64,000 nucleotides of DNA from Puccinellia tenuiflora (Eukaryota > Streptophyta > Magnoliopsida > Poales > Poaceae): assembly GCA_012064385.1 (NCBI GenBank), contig QRDG01001342.1:1-64000 (forward strand), given 5' to 3'. Under the pieces are notes generated by a model. That model was not told the origin of the DNA. It saw nothing but the letters and a program-made list of their open reading frames with translations, and made no database searches. This document shows positions 30,330 through 39,689 of the stretch, piece by piece. Numbering within the stretch: the first letter of the stretch is position 1; each line of letters opens with the position of its first letter. The position numbers were made by a program, and so were the translations under genes.

Positions 30330-31745
30330 CATCCAAAACAAATCACTAACAAATATGAGCAAATTTTCAACTCGTGGAACAAAACTATGAGAGGAATAAA
30401 AGTTCGGTCCAAAAGAACAACATTTTTGTGCCCAAGGAACAAAAATATTAGCATGTAAAAAAATGTGCACTATTATTTTAGATAGTTTAACAAATCATTG
30501 GTAATAGCGCAACGGAAATTTAACTCCTCACAGAATAAATCATGATTACATAAAGGAACAAAATTCAGCATCCAAGGAACATATTATGGCTGCTAGTGGA
30601 ATAAAAATTGTACCATCCTCATGAAAAAATAGACATTAATTTTAGAACGCGTGGACAAACTACAAGGAAACAACAAATTTAGACCAAACGGAACAAAGTC
30701 TAAGGACATGAGAACAAAATCATGACTAATAGAGGAACACAATATTAGACCAAGAGGAACAAACAATCGTGGAACAAATCATACCTATATATGGAACAAA
30801 AAATACGCTAACAAAAACGTAACCACTTTAGAAGCGTAGTACGGAAGGAAAACAAAACATGGGCGTTGCTTCTGCAATTTTCTTATGATATATAAATGGA
30901 AAACAGAAAAAACATGACCAAAAGGAACAACAGGAATTAGCTCACGTGGAAGAGAAACACGACTTATGTTGAAACTAATACCAAGACCAAAAGAACAAAA
31001 TAAATTAGTTCACGTAGAACAGAAACACAACTTATGTTGAAGCAAAAAGCAATACCAAAAAGAACAAGTGCATGAGTTTAAAAACAACAATTTTAAACAC
31101 ATGTGGAGCAAAATCACGAATGCAAGAGGATCAAAAGTTTAGACCAATGGTAACAATTTTATACACATTAGGAACAAATCATAAAATAAGAGGAGCAAAA
31201 GTTTAGACCTACAAATATAAAATTTAGACACATAAGCAAAAAAAATTACAAGTATATCACAATGAAAAAACATACATCTAGGAACGAAAATTTAGTGGAC
31301 CTAATTTTATAAAGTAAGAAGAACATACATTTCTAAAATAATGAACAAATACTAATACACCTGAGAACAAAAAAGTACATCAGAGGGATCAAAAAAACAT
31401 CCATAAACAAAAATTTAGTGGAATTAATTTTGTATAGTAAGAGAGAACAAATATTTCTAAACCAAGGAACAAATACTAATACACAAGGGAACAAAAATGT
31501 ACACTAGAGGAAACAAAAAAAATAAACATCCAGGAACAAAATTTGTGGAGCTCTTTTTGAAGAGTAAGTCAAAAAAAAATCTGAATGAAGGACAAATGAT
31601 TATACACCAGGGAACAAAAAAACCATCACGGAAAAGAAAAAAGAATGCATCGAAATAAAAAATGGGGAATTAATTTTTAGAAATTAGAGGAACAAATCTT
31701 TGTGAATAATGAAACAAACAGTTATACATGTGGGAACAAAAAAAT
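30330..31745. repeat. Degenerate GGAACAAA-rich tract, copy 1
   Basis: About 1.4 kb of AT-rich sequence carries GGAACAAA or close variants every few tens of bases, often followed by TTTAGACC, ATTTAGTGGA or ATACACA. It is too irregular for a simple satellite but clearly built from a shared unit. It has no coding potential. It is repeated at 50283-51700. Confidence 0.75.
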
Positions 31746-31749
31746 GATT

Positions 31750-31830
31750 CCCTCCGTTCCATAATATAACCCTTTTTAGCAAATTAGTTTAGCTTGATAA
31801 AAAGGCTTACATTTTGAAACAGAGACCGAG
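31750..31830. mobile_element. Degenerate Stowaway-like MITE, copy 1
   Basis: TCCCTCCGTTCCATAATATA at the left matches the Stowaway terminal consensus. About 60 bp later GGCTTACATTTTGAAACAGA is its approximate inverted partner. The element is short and decayed and lies about 360 bp upstream of the MATH-BTB start codon. The TA target duplication is not clear. Confidence 0.55.
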
Positions 31831-32192
31831 AAAGAATTTTTTTAAGCAGGAAAAAAAAGTAAAGAAAATAAGGAAAGTAGAAAGAACAACGCCAGAAAAA
31901 AAAAGATCTGACGGCCCAACAGCGAACACCAGGAAGGCTAGCAAATTGAAAAGCCCAAGAGAAAAACACAGATATCGTTACAACGAAGCCACCTCTTCGT
32001 CTCCGACTCGGATCCTCACTCTTTTCTACCTTCGCGTTCGGGACTGGCTGTGTTAAAAACAAACCCCTAGATCGATAGCCTCCCTCACAAAAAAAAAAAA
32101 AAAAAAACACACGCGCAGTAGATCGTGATCGAGAACGAGAGAGAGAGCTAGAGATATCGATATCGAGCTGCCGTCGATCGAGTAGGTCCGCC

Positions 32193-33269
32193 ATGTTTAC
32201 CACCGACGGCGGCAAGACGTGTAGATCTTCCTCCAGCATCATCGCCACCGAGGAGACCGGGTGCCACCTTCTGAAGATCCACGGCTACTCCCGCACCAAG
32301 TTCCTTCCCTTCAATCAGTGTATCAAGTCTCAGCCCTTCACGGTGGGCGGCCATCGCTGGTGTCTCTGTTACTACCCCAATGGTCAGGGCTCCCGGCCTT
32401 ACGTGGACTTCATATGCTTCAGCCTAGTGCTTGACGAAGATGTCGCCACAGCCGTCCATGCAAAATTTGATATCTATCTCGCTGGTTCGGCCAAGGAGCA
32501 AGACTCGTCCTTGATGACAACATCGGTTTTCCAATTTTCTAGCCGTGGTACTCATGGCCCGTACCCAGGGTTCTTTAGAAGGAGGAAAGAATTTGAAAAT
32601 TCAGAGCATCTTAGGGACGATTCGTTCACCGTCCAGTGCGACATCGTCGTGATGAACAATTACCGCACTACGGAGGACAGCTCCGTGCCCCCGTGCGACC
32701 TAGGGCAGCACCTCGGCGAACTCCTCAAGAGCGAGAAGGGAGCTGACGTGGTGTTCGAGGTCGCCGGCGAGACATTCCCTGCGCACCGGTGCGTGCTCGC
32801 GGCCCGATCGTCTGTGTTCTGTGCCGCGCTTTTTGGGTCGATGAAGGAGGGAAGCAACGACGCGGGGGTCGTAGTACGCGTGGAAGACATGGATGCAGAC
32901 GTCTTCAAGGAGCTGCTCTTCTTTGCCTACACTGGCTCCTTACCTGCAGCGACACAAGACGTGGTGGATGAAGAAGATTTCAAATGGCAACATTTACTTG
33001 TGGCCGCGGACAGGTATGATATGGAGAGGCTGAAACTGGCGTGCGAGGAAAAGCTATGCCGGAACATAGACGTGGGCACAGTGGCGACTTTACTGGCACT
33101 CTCTGAGCAGCACCGGTGCGGCAGTCTGAAGAAGGCATGCTTGGAGTTTCTCGGAATATCTCAGGGAAACATGAGGGCAGCCATGGCCACTAACGGGTTC
33201 CAGCATCTGCGTAGGAGCTGCCCTTCCCTTGTGGAGGAGCTGATGTCATTTCCTTTGGCCAATGCGTGA
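32193..33269 (+). CDS. MATH-BTB domain protein, paralogue 1
   Basis: This is an intronless 358-residue protein. The MATH domain spans roughly residues 20-150 (GCHLLKIHGYSRTK, GHRWCLCYYPNG, SFTVQCDIVVMNNYRT). The BTB/POZ domain spans about 185-290 (DVVFEVAGETFPAHRCVLAARSSVF, then ELLFFAYTGSLP). A short BACK-like helix region follows (HLLVAADRYDMERLKL to SCPSLVEEL). Length and layout match grass MATH-BTB (BPM-type) proteins, which bind CUL3 through BTB and substrates through MATH to drive ubiquitination in cytosol or nucleus. The start has a good context (GTCCGCCATG) and follows a GA-rich leader (32125-32190). No stop, frameshift or lost hallmark residue is seen. Compared with paralogue 2, all six amino-acid differences fall after residue 200. 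Confidence 0.93.
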   Translation: MFTTDGGKTCRSSSSIIATEETGCHLLKIHGYSRTKFLPFNQCIKSQPFTVGGHRWCLCYYPNGQGSRPYVDFICFSLVLDEDVATAVHAKFDIYLAGSAKEQDSSLMTTSVFQFSSRGTHGPYPGFFRRRKEFENSEHLRDDSFTVQCDIVVMNNYRTTEDSSVPPCDLGQHLGELLKSEKGADVVFEVAGETFPAHRCVLAARSSVFCAALFGSMKEGSNDAGVVVRVEDMDADVFKELLFFAYTGSLPAATQDVVDEEDFKWQHLLVAADRYDMERLKLACEEKLCRNIDVGTVATLLALSEQHRCGSLKKACLEFLGISQGNMRAAMATNGFQHLRRSCPSLVEELMSFPLANA

Positions 33270-33327
33270 CCTTGGCGTCTCAGTTAAGCAATCTCCCGAT
33301 GTTGTTTTAATTAGTTCACTAGAGGCT

Positions 33328-33349
33328 GGGGCGCCCCTTCGGGCGCCTC
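33328..33349. terminator. GC-rich hairpin downstream of MATH-BTB 1
   Basis: GGCGCCC and GGGCGCC form a 7-bp stem around a CTTC loop, 60 bp after the stop codon in the probable 3' UTR. It is identical in the second copy (53274-53295). A role in transcript stability is possible; bacterial-type termination is not implied. Confidence 0.4.
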
Positions 33350-34840
33350 CTTGCCAGTCAGTGGCGTTCACATAGGATTACAAGGACTGAGTGTAATTTT
33401 ATAATTACTAGCTAAGTGTCCGTGCGTTGCTACGGAGAAAACAGATACATTTATTTTAAATGAAGAATGCGGGTAAATTGTTACGGATATTATTTTACGG
33501 GCTGAGGTGTCAATTCACGCAATGGTCGTAGGAGATATTTTCGGAACTTTCACATAAGTCTCTTCCAATTTACTTCAGCCCACATTGTGTTCGTAACAAA
33601 ATTGCCCATAAGTGTAGCATTACTGATTTGAACATGTCGATCAAAACAATAGTTCTAGTTATAAAAAAATGCGTGTCAAGTATGATGGGTCAAAATTTGC
33701 ATTTATATGATAGATATAAACCCACTCTCATTACTTCCCTCGCCAGTCGTCATGTCTCCTCTTGCCACATGCACGTCGTCGCTTAAAAAACCAGGCATCT
33801 TACCTTCCATCAGTTGGGCACCTTTTAAACTAACAAATATATGAAATGTTCCTCACAGTATGCCTGATGAAGTAGTAATATAAGAAATATTTTTAATAAA
33901 ACTAGCCAGGTGGCCCTCAATGACTTTATCTCGGGACATTCCAATATGTTGGTATATACTTTTACATATTTTGGTTCAGGCAGACACAATCAGGTCAGTA
34001 TAACTCATATGTTTACATATATTATATAATGTGATGTCTCAAAAATAGAGTTTTCGTATCATAAAATATGTAGGCTTCGTTCTTCCATATATTCAATCCT
34101 CATGCTTTCTTTTAATCACAATCTTTATGGAAATTGTAATTCAGAGTTGTTGTTAGCACCATTTTTTCTAAGAAATATGTATTGTTATCCGGTGACATGA
34201 TTCGGCATGGCTAAAAGAAGCACATTCGACGTGCTATTGTGGAACCACTACCTAAATATTTTCTTCGGGAAAAAACCCCTGAAATCTGAAACATGTTAAG
34301 GAAAAATAACCTGATAATTTTAAAGTTTGGCGTATATACTGCCAATCAGATTAAATTAAGGAGGATGAAACCACAAAGAGAGAATAATAGGAAATAGAAG
34401 TTATAACTTCATTTTGAATTATATTTTAAAGTACGACACTAACATTGTCTCCGCTTGAAAAAATTCAGATCGAACTGTAGCACAAAGATAGATTAAATAT
34501 TCTGATTATTATTGGTATGATCTAAACAATTATCTTATGCACCGACCAGACAATTTGTTTGCTACGCAACGTAGACTATTGCTTGAATATGAAGATAATG
34601 CATGATCCTTGTTAAGTTAACTGCTACCATGACCATCTAGAAGTTACTTAAGCTAATAATACTCTAGAAGTGATGAAAATTGTGTAGCTCTTGAGATCTA
34701 TCTTGAAAAGTAAGCTTGGTTCAATATTATATAAAAGTTCCTTTTTGCATGAGTAAGAGATACCTTTTTTTTTGCTGCAGCCAAATGTAATCAATAGTCA
34801 GTGATTTTTTTTATTACTTACCTCTTGTGCACATAAGCAT
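33350..34840. other. 3' flank and unassigned AT-rich spacer
   Basis: 33350-33867 belongs to the duplicated block and includes ACTAGCTAAGTGTCCGTGCG and TTGCTACGG, a motif seen at the edges of uncharacterised grass repeats. 33868-34840 is AT-rich and unique in this window. No gene or clear element terminus was found. Confidence 0.45.
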
Positions 34841-36590
34841 TATCCCGAAATATTAATTGCTTAATAAATGCATGAAAAATAAGAAACAGATAGGATACAT
34901 TTTTCTCTACATTCTGATATAAAATTCATAATTTTTGAAGTTATAAAACAAAAGTTATGAATTTTACAAGATTAATTAATTAACAAAAGAGTTAATTATT
35001 TTAACCAATTAAATTAATTTCAAAAAAATCAAACAAAATTTATATTCGGATATTTTGTACAATTTTGTGATTTCATAACATATTTTAGTTGCAATATTTG
35101 GAATTAGTTTGGCCAGAAATTAAATATTTACCAAACAGGGCAGAAAAATAAAAGCAGGGGCCTAGTTGCAAAAGATTTTCATTAACTGGGCTAGACTGCA
35201 AAACTTCAAATCTGGATCTGGGGATATATTTTGTACCGAGATGGGTTTTACTCATCTGTATGACAGGTGGGTCTAGGGGGGCCGCATGTCAGGGTCGGGA
35301 GCAAAGGAAAAAGGGGGGTTTTAGGGCTTGTTTGATTTGAAGGATAGGAACCAATCCTTCAAAGGAATTTTAACATTTGGTGTGAGCTCATGTTTTTTTT
35401 TCCTTTGAAATATGAAGGATAGGAATCAATTCCTACATAGGAATAGGAATCCATTCCTTTGAATCAAACAAGCCCTTAATTTTGTCAACAAAAGGGATCG
35501 AACCCGGGGCTGGACAAGCAGTTAAAGGAACAGGACCAAATTGGCTTTGCTCGGTTTAGTGTACAGAAGAGGATTTGGCAGCTTAAGTAGCGGATTCATG
35601 ACGTTAACTGAACCCAAGGTTCAGTGTTTAGGTGATAGATGCAGGTGAACGACAGCGACGTTCCGATGGCCGGCGACATCCACAATCTGGTGGCGCGTGC
35701 GAGTGGGAGATAGAGTGCATGCGAGGACGACGTGCTGGTGCAGCAGGTGACCGGGGCAAAGGAGCTCGTGCTCATGCCCGTGCTCGACGGCGGCTACGGG
35801 CTATGGAGACGATACGCACGAAGGCGACGTCCAGAGCAAAAGGGAGAGGGAGAGAGTAGCCTAGCGGCGGTGATGCTCATCGTGAGACTGCAGGGGAGGT
35901 GGACCGGCCCGAGACGACGATGGTGAGAGTGCGGTGACGAAGAAGAAGGCGTCGGTGTCTGGCCGTAGAGGAAGAAGACGAGGATGTCCCGTGCAGCTCC
36001 GGCTCCAGATCCCACGTGGTCGAAGAAGGCGAGGAAGAAGGCGTGCTCCTCTTCCGCAACTAGCCCGACGCAGCGAACCCCATGGCGGCGACGGTGTTGT
36101 GCTCCTCCAGCTGCTTTGGTGGGGCTCGGAAGAGGCAGAGAAGGAGGGAGGAAGGAGAGGAGATGGTGGCGGCGGCGCAAGGGAAAAAGGAGGGAGGCGG
36201 CTAGGGTTAGAGAAGGGAGCGTCCGGCTGCGTTTTTTATAGCCGGGGAAAAGTGGCGAGGTGGCATGGAGGCGGAGAAAGGAGGCGACGGCGCGGGTGCG
36301 AGGGAGGACAATGACGTGCGCCTGTCCGTACGAGGACGACCGCATCGAACCGGTAAGTGGGCCATGGGCTGCTTCGGGAAGGAAACGGGCCAGGGAGAAG
36401 GCAAGGGGAAGGAAAAGGTAAGGTGGGTTGCGGCCTCTTTTCTATTTTTTTTCTTCCTTTGCTTCTTTTCATTTTCCACAGAATTTTAGAAGAAGAGACA
36501 AGGAGGGAAAACAAAATAAAAGGCCAGATTTTATTTTACCACAAAAATATATTGTCACAATATAATTTGTAAACTTATTTATTTGCTTGA
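34841..36590 (-). repeat. Fragment of gypsy LTR-B (same family as 42799-46444)
   Basis: It aligns with 44659-46250 of the second chromodomain-type element at high identity, including the GC-rich promoter part and a minus-strand TATA box (36231-36242). Both ends of the LTR are missing. The right end is cut by the Tat element at 36595. A Tourist-type MITE interrupts it at 35324-35475. Open frames of up to 183 codons in the GC-rich part are not conserved as proteins. Confidence 0.85.
35324..35475. mobile_element. Tourist/Harbinger-type MITE with empty-site control
   Basis: The 152-bp insertion has inverted termini GGGCTTGTTTGAT and ATCAAACAAGCCC (the right end reads AATCAAACAAGCCC). TTA target duplications lie at 35321-35323 and 35476-35478. 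The paralogous LTR at about 45135-45145 shows the uninterrupted target GGTTTTAATTTTG, which fixes the boundaries exactly. Confidence 0.92.
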
Positions 36591-37115
36591 GAAGTGTCGG
36601 GGGGCAGCCCCCGAGTGGGGTCAATATGGTGAAATAAGCAAGGACTCGGAGTTGACCGAGTCAGTGGAAACCGACATACCATACCGGCCTACTCGGTGTC
36701 GACCGGGTCAAGGCTTACCGACATATCCCTATGTCGGATCATGCTTATTATATGTCGGGATCCTCTTTGTTGTTCTTATGTGCAGGAAAGGGCAAACCGA
36801 GTCAAGGACGTGGGGCGTGTCTATGCCGGGTAAAGGTTATCCCGGACGGTGGACCAAGCTCCTTGAGACACGGAGCGAGACAAGGGCGGCGGTGTGCCGC
36901 AAGTGGACGGCGTGCCATGCCTCGGCCATGCCTCTGATGCGGGCGGCGCGGCACAGCGGCGCTAGGCCTAGACGTGGGCGTGCTGTCTCATGCAGAGGGC
37001 ACCGCGGCGACCAGCGCTGACATGGTCTGGGCGTGGTGCAGCGGCGCCCGTGTCGGGCGGAGACCAAGGAGTATGGCGACAGTAGCTCTGTTTTACACTG
37101 TAACCCTGGGTTTCC

Positions 37116-37125
37116 CTATATAAGG
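37116..37125 (+). promoter_or_regulatory. LTR TATA box
   Basis: CTATATAAGG within TTTCCC-TATATAAGGGG-type context, 380 bp before the LTR end. Confidence 0.65.
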
Positions 37126-37374
37126 GGTACCAGGGGCTCCTCTTACGGGGACGGATGCGGAGGCGCTGGACAAACACTTAGTCATTTTCCTTGAGAGCTA
37201 GCAGGAGAGCAAGAGTGCAGTTCTGAGACTCGGTAGAGGCTTGGAGTAGGTAGTTCTTCCTACCCAGCTCAAGGAGCAAACTTGTAATCAGTTGTAATCC
37301 ACATATATCAATCAGAAAGGCAGGAGTAGGGGTATTATCTCCTCACGAGAGCCCCGAACCTGGGTAAAATCGAG

Positions 37375-37403
37375 TGTGTGTGTGTGTTTGTGTGTGTGTG
37401 TCT
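37375..37403. repeat. (TG)n microsatellite inside the LTR
   Basis: A TG dinucleotide run of about 29 bp is interrupted by TTTG and passes into TCTCTCTG. It lies in the R/U5 part of the LTR. Confidence 0.8.
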
Positions 37404-37503
37404 CTCTGTACGTCTTCAGGTGCAAGCCCTCCCCGGTTGCCTCCAGCGTCCAATCGGCCCCACCTTAAGCCTATATGGCATCTGTCCGTGCACCACCACG
37501 ACA

Positions 37504-37522
37504 GTTGGCGCCCACCGTGGGG
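37504..37522 (+). other. Primer-binding-site region
   Basis: GTTGGCGCCCACCGTGGGG immediately follows the LTR, a common sequence at this position in grass Tat-type elements. The tRNA was not assigned. Confidence 0.7.
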
Positions 37523-37831
37523 CCAGCAGCGGCGCTGGCTGGTGTGTTCATCCGGACGGGTTCCTTCATCGCGTCGGGTGAGCGCGTTCTCTGTGGCCTT
37601 GTCCACAGGGTCGGCTCGCTCAACGTCGTCAGCGACAACGCCGGTTGTTTCGGCAGCAGGCCGTTACCTCGGAACGGATGCCTCATCGAGTTCGGCTCCC
37701 TCACCGTCTACGTCGCCACCGAGGTCCCCTGCCGGTTTCCCGAAAGGGTGCAGGTTGCAGCGGATCCCCCCGCTGTCTGTGCAGCTCGCGGCCGACGTAT
37801 CGCCCGTCCCCCCGCTAGCTGTGCAGAGGTC

Positions 37832-39685
37832 ATGATGACCGCCCCGGTTGCTGGTGCCGGGGTGGCCGAGGTCAGCACCAGATCCGCCAGGACGGCGCGC
37901 CCGCCGCTGGAGAGGCCGGAGAATCGTCCGGAGCAGGCCGGTACATCTGCTGTGCCGGTGACGCCGAGTCCTCTTCAGGACGCAATCGAGAAGCTGGTAA
38001 CGCCAGTGGCTCCGAGCGCAGATGTTGCTCTGACTCAGGCGGAGTTGGAGCAGCAGCGCCAGGAGATACTCCGAGAGGCCCAGGAGGTGGCCCGAGTCAA
38101 GCAGGATTTCGACATCTCCCTCCGTGAGTACAACATCGCTCATGGTTTTACACCGGTAGCCAACCCGGTTAGTCGCATAAATGAGGTACGTGCTAGAGGT
38201 AGAGACCTCAATGCCGAGATAGCTAGAGATGGTAGAGCCAGATCTAGTAGAACTGCTAGTCATGTGTCGGCAGGCCGGCCGAAATACAGTACCCCGGGCA
38301 AAAACCTTAGAGCTGCTGAGGCTGCCATAGCTGAGTTACCTAATTTATCCGGTGAAGCTCGTAGTAGGCAGCAGGACCGAGTTAATGAGTTGGTAGCTGT
38401 AGCCAACCGTCTGAATGAGGCATTCCGGAATGCAAACCCGGGTGTAGGAGGATCCGGATACCTCTACTCAAATGATGGTGCCGGAGGAGTGTCCAAGGGA
38501 CAGGCCTCTTCGCCACATGTCGGCGGAAGCCGTGGCCAGAGTGTAAACTCCGGTAAAAACAAGCAGATGCAGGCGTATGATCCGGTATATGCCGGAAAGC
38601 AGAAAGCTGCCCAAGGTCAACCCGGTCAGGGAGCTCCAGGACCCGTTCAGGGCAGACATGAAGCCAACCGAGTTAACCCGGCAAATCCGGGTCAGCCACC
38701 TCGGTATCCGGTACCCAATCCACCTCGTCATCAAGCGGGTGCCGGGTATGCCGAGCCGGCCGCTGACCGATATGACGACGGTTACTCGGCCATGGAGCGT
38801 GCCGGGTATACAAGATTCAGAGAGCTGGCGTCTGAGGGTGCACTCGGTGCTAGGCTGGGAGCTCGCCAGCTACCGGCTCATGACGTTCGCAACAAGCTTG
38901 ACAGAATTTATCTGTCTGAAATGCTGGAGGAACAATGTCCACCGGGTCCTGCATGCTTTGGACCCCGGATCATGAAACAGTCACCTGTACCGAATTTCCA
39001 ACTCCCCCGGGGTGCAAAGACCTATGACGGCAGCACCAAGCCGGAGGACTGGTTGACAGATTATGTCACAGCGGTGCATATCGCTGGTGGCAGTCGCCGA
39101 TGGGCCGTGCGGTATGTACCGCAGATGCTAGAGGGACCAGCCCGAATCTGGCTGAACAATCTGGAGGAGAACATCATTGATTGCTGGCTCGATTTCTCCG
39201 AGGCCTTTGTCAGCAACTTCTCCAGCACCTACAAGAGGCCGAATCGCCCTCAGCAGCTGTCCATGTGTCGGCAGAGAGAAGACGAAACAGACCGGGAGTA
39301 CCTGACTCGGTGGAGCACGATCCGGAACTCCTGTGAAGGGGTAATCGAGTCACAAGCCATTGCGTGGTTTGCGCAAGGATGCCGACATGGCTCCATGCTT
39401 TGGCAGAGACTCCAGAGGGAGATGCCGGCCACCTTGGCCGAGACAATGGCGATAGCAGACAGCTATGCACTCGGTGATCCAACACAGCCCTTGCTGACCC
39501 AGGTTGACGTGGGCAGGAGATATCCTGCTCAGGACCGAGACAGATCAGGTCGGCGTAGCGATCGCCCGGACAACCGAAACAAGAGGAGAGACAACCGGCC
39601 GGATTACCAGTACGGGTCTGACCAGGTCGCAGCGGTCGACCAAGATCAAGCGGGTGCCGGCAGTAGCCAGCGCCAGAAAAAATGA
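37832..39685 (+). CDS. Gag of the second Tat element (intact)
   Basis: The frame is open from within the LTR, but the first ATG outside it, at 37832 (MMTAPVAG), is a more likely start and gives about 617 residues. The N-terminal half is low complexity with an acidic/glutamine helix (LTQAELEQQRQEILREAQE) and a proline/glycine-rich middle. The capsid-type gag domain lies near the C-terminus (YDGSTKPEDWLTDY, GPARIWLNNLEENII, DETDREYLTRWSTIR, WFAQGCRHGSML). The end is R/D-rich before the stop. The knuckle and protease continue in a second frame starting near 39690, so gag and pol are separated by a stop and frame change. This may be natural or mutational. Confidence 0.85.
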   Translation: MMTAPVAGAGVAEVSTRSARTARPPLERPENRPEQAGTSAVPVTPSPLQDAIEKLVTPVAPSADVALTQAELEQQRQEILREAQEVARVKQDFDISLREYNIAHGFTPVANPVSRINEVRARGRDLNAEIARDGRARSSRTASHVSAGRPKYSTPGKNLRAAEAAIAELPNLSGEARSRQQDRVNELVAVANRLNEAFRNANPGVGGSGYLYSNDGAGGVSKGQASSPHVGGSRGQSVNSGKNKQMQAYDPVYAGKQKAAQGQPGQGAPGPVQGRHEANRVNPANPGQPPRYPVPNPPRHQAGAGYAEPAADRYDDGYSAMERAGYTRFRELASEGALGARLGARQLPAHDVRNKLDRIYLSEMLEEQCPPGPACFGPRIMKQSPVPNFQLPRGAKTYDGSTKPEDWLTDYVTAVHIAGGSRRWAVRYVPQMLEGPARIWLNNLEENIIDCWLDFSEAFVSNFSSTYKRPNRPQQLSMCRQREDETDREYLTRWSTIRNSCEGVIESQAIAWFAQGCRHGSMLWQRLQREMPATLAETMAIADSYALGDPTQPLLTQVDVGRRYPAQDRDRSGRRSDRPDNRNKRRDNRPDYQYGSDQVAAVDQDQAGAGSSQRQKK

Positions 39686-39689
39686 TGGT

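Larger units (their letters stand above)
28341..33867. repeat. Segmental duplication, copy 1
   Basis: This 5.5-kb block matches 48271-53813 in order and orientation. It contains the LTR-A sequence, the GGAACAAA tract, a Stowaway-like MITE and a MATH-BTB gene. Identity by eye is about 96-97% in LTR-A, higher in the tract, and complete over the first half of the gene and its 3' flank. It ends at CAGTATGCCTGAT, after which copy 1 continues into unique DNA whereas copy 2 is interrupted by a CACTA element. Confidence 0.95.
36595..37503 (+). repeat. 5' LTR of the second Tat element
   Basis: The LTR is 909 bp with perfect short inverted termini TGTCG and CGACA. It has a TATA box at 37116-37125 and a TG-dinucleotide run at 37375-37403 before its end. 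The next bases form the primer-binding region. Confidence 0.85.

Noticed and set aside
35794..36345. 183-codon minus-strand frame and its overlapping partners
   Set aside because: The corresponding LTR-B copy at 45.6-46.0 kb carries frame-disrupting indels, so the frame is not under protein selection.
37475..37831. Upstream 119 codons of the Tat gag frame
   Set aside because: The first ATG lies inside the LTR and the frame spans the primer-binding region. Translation from ATG 37832 is more plausible.
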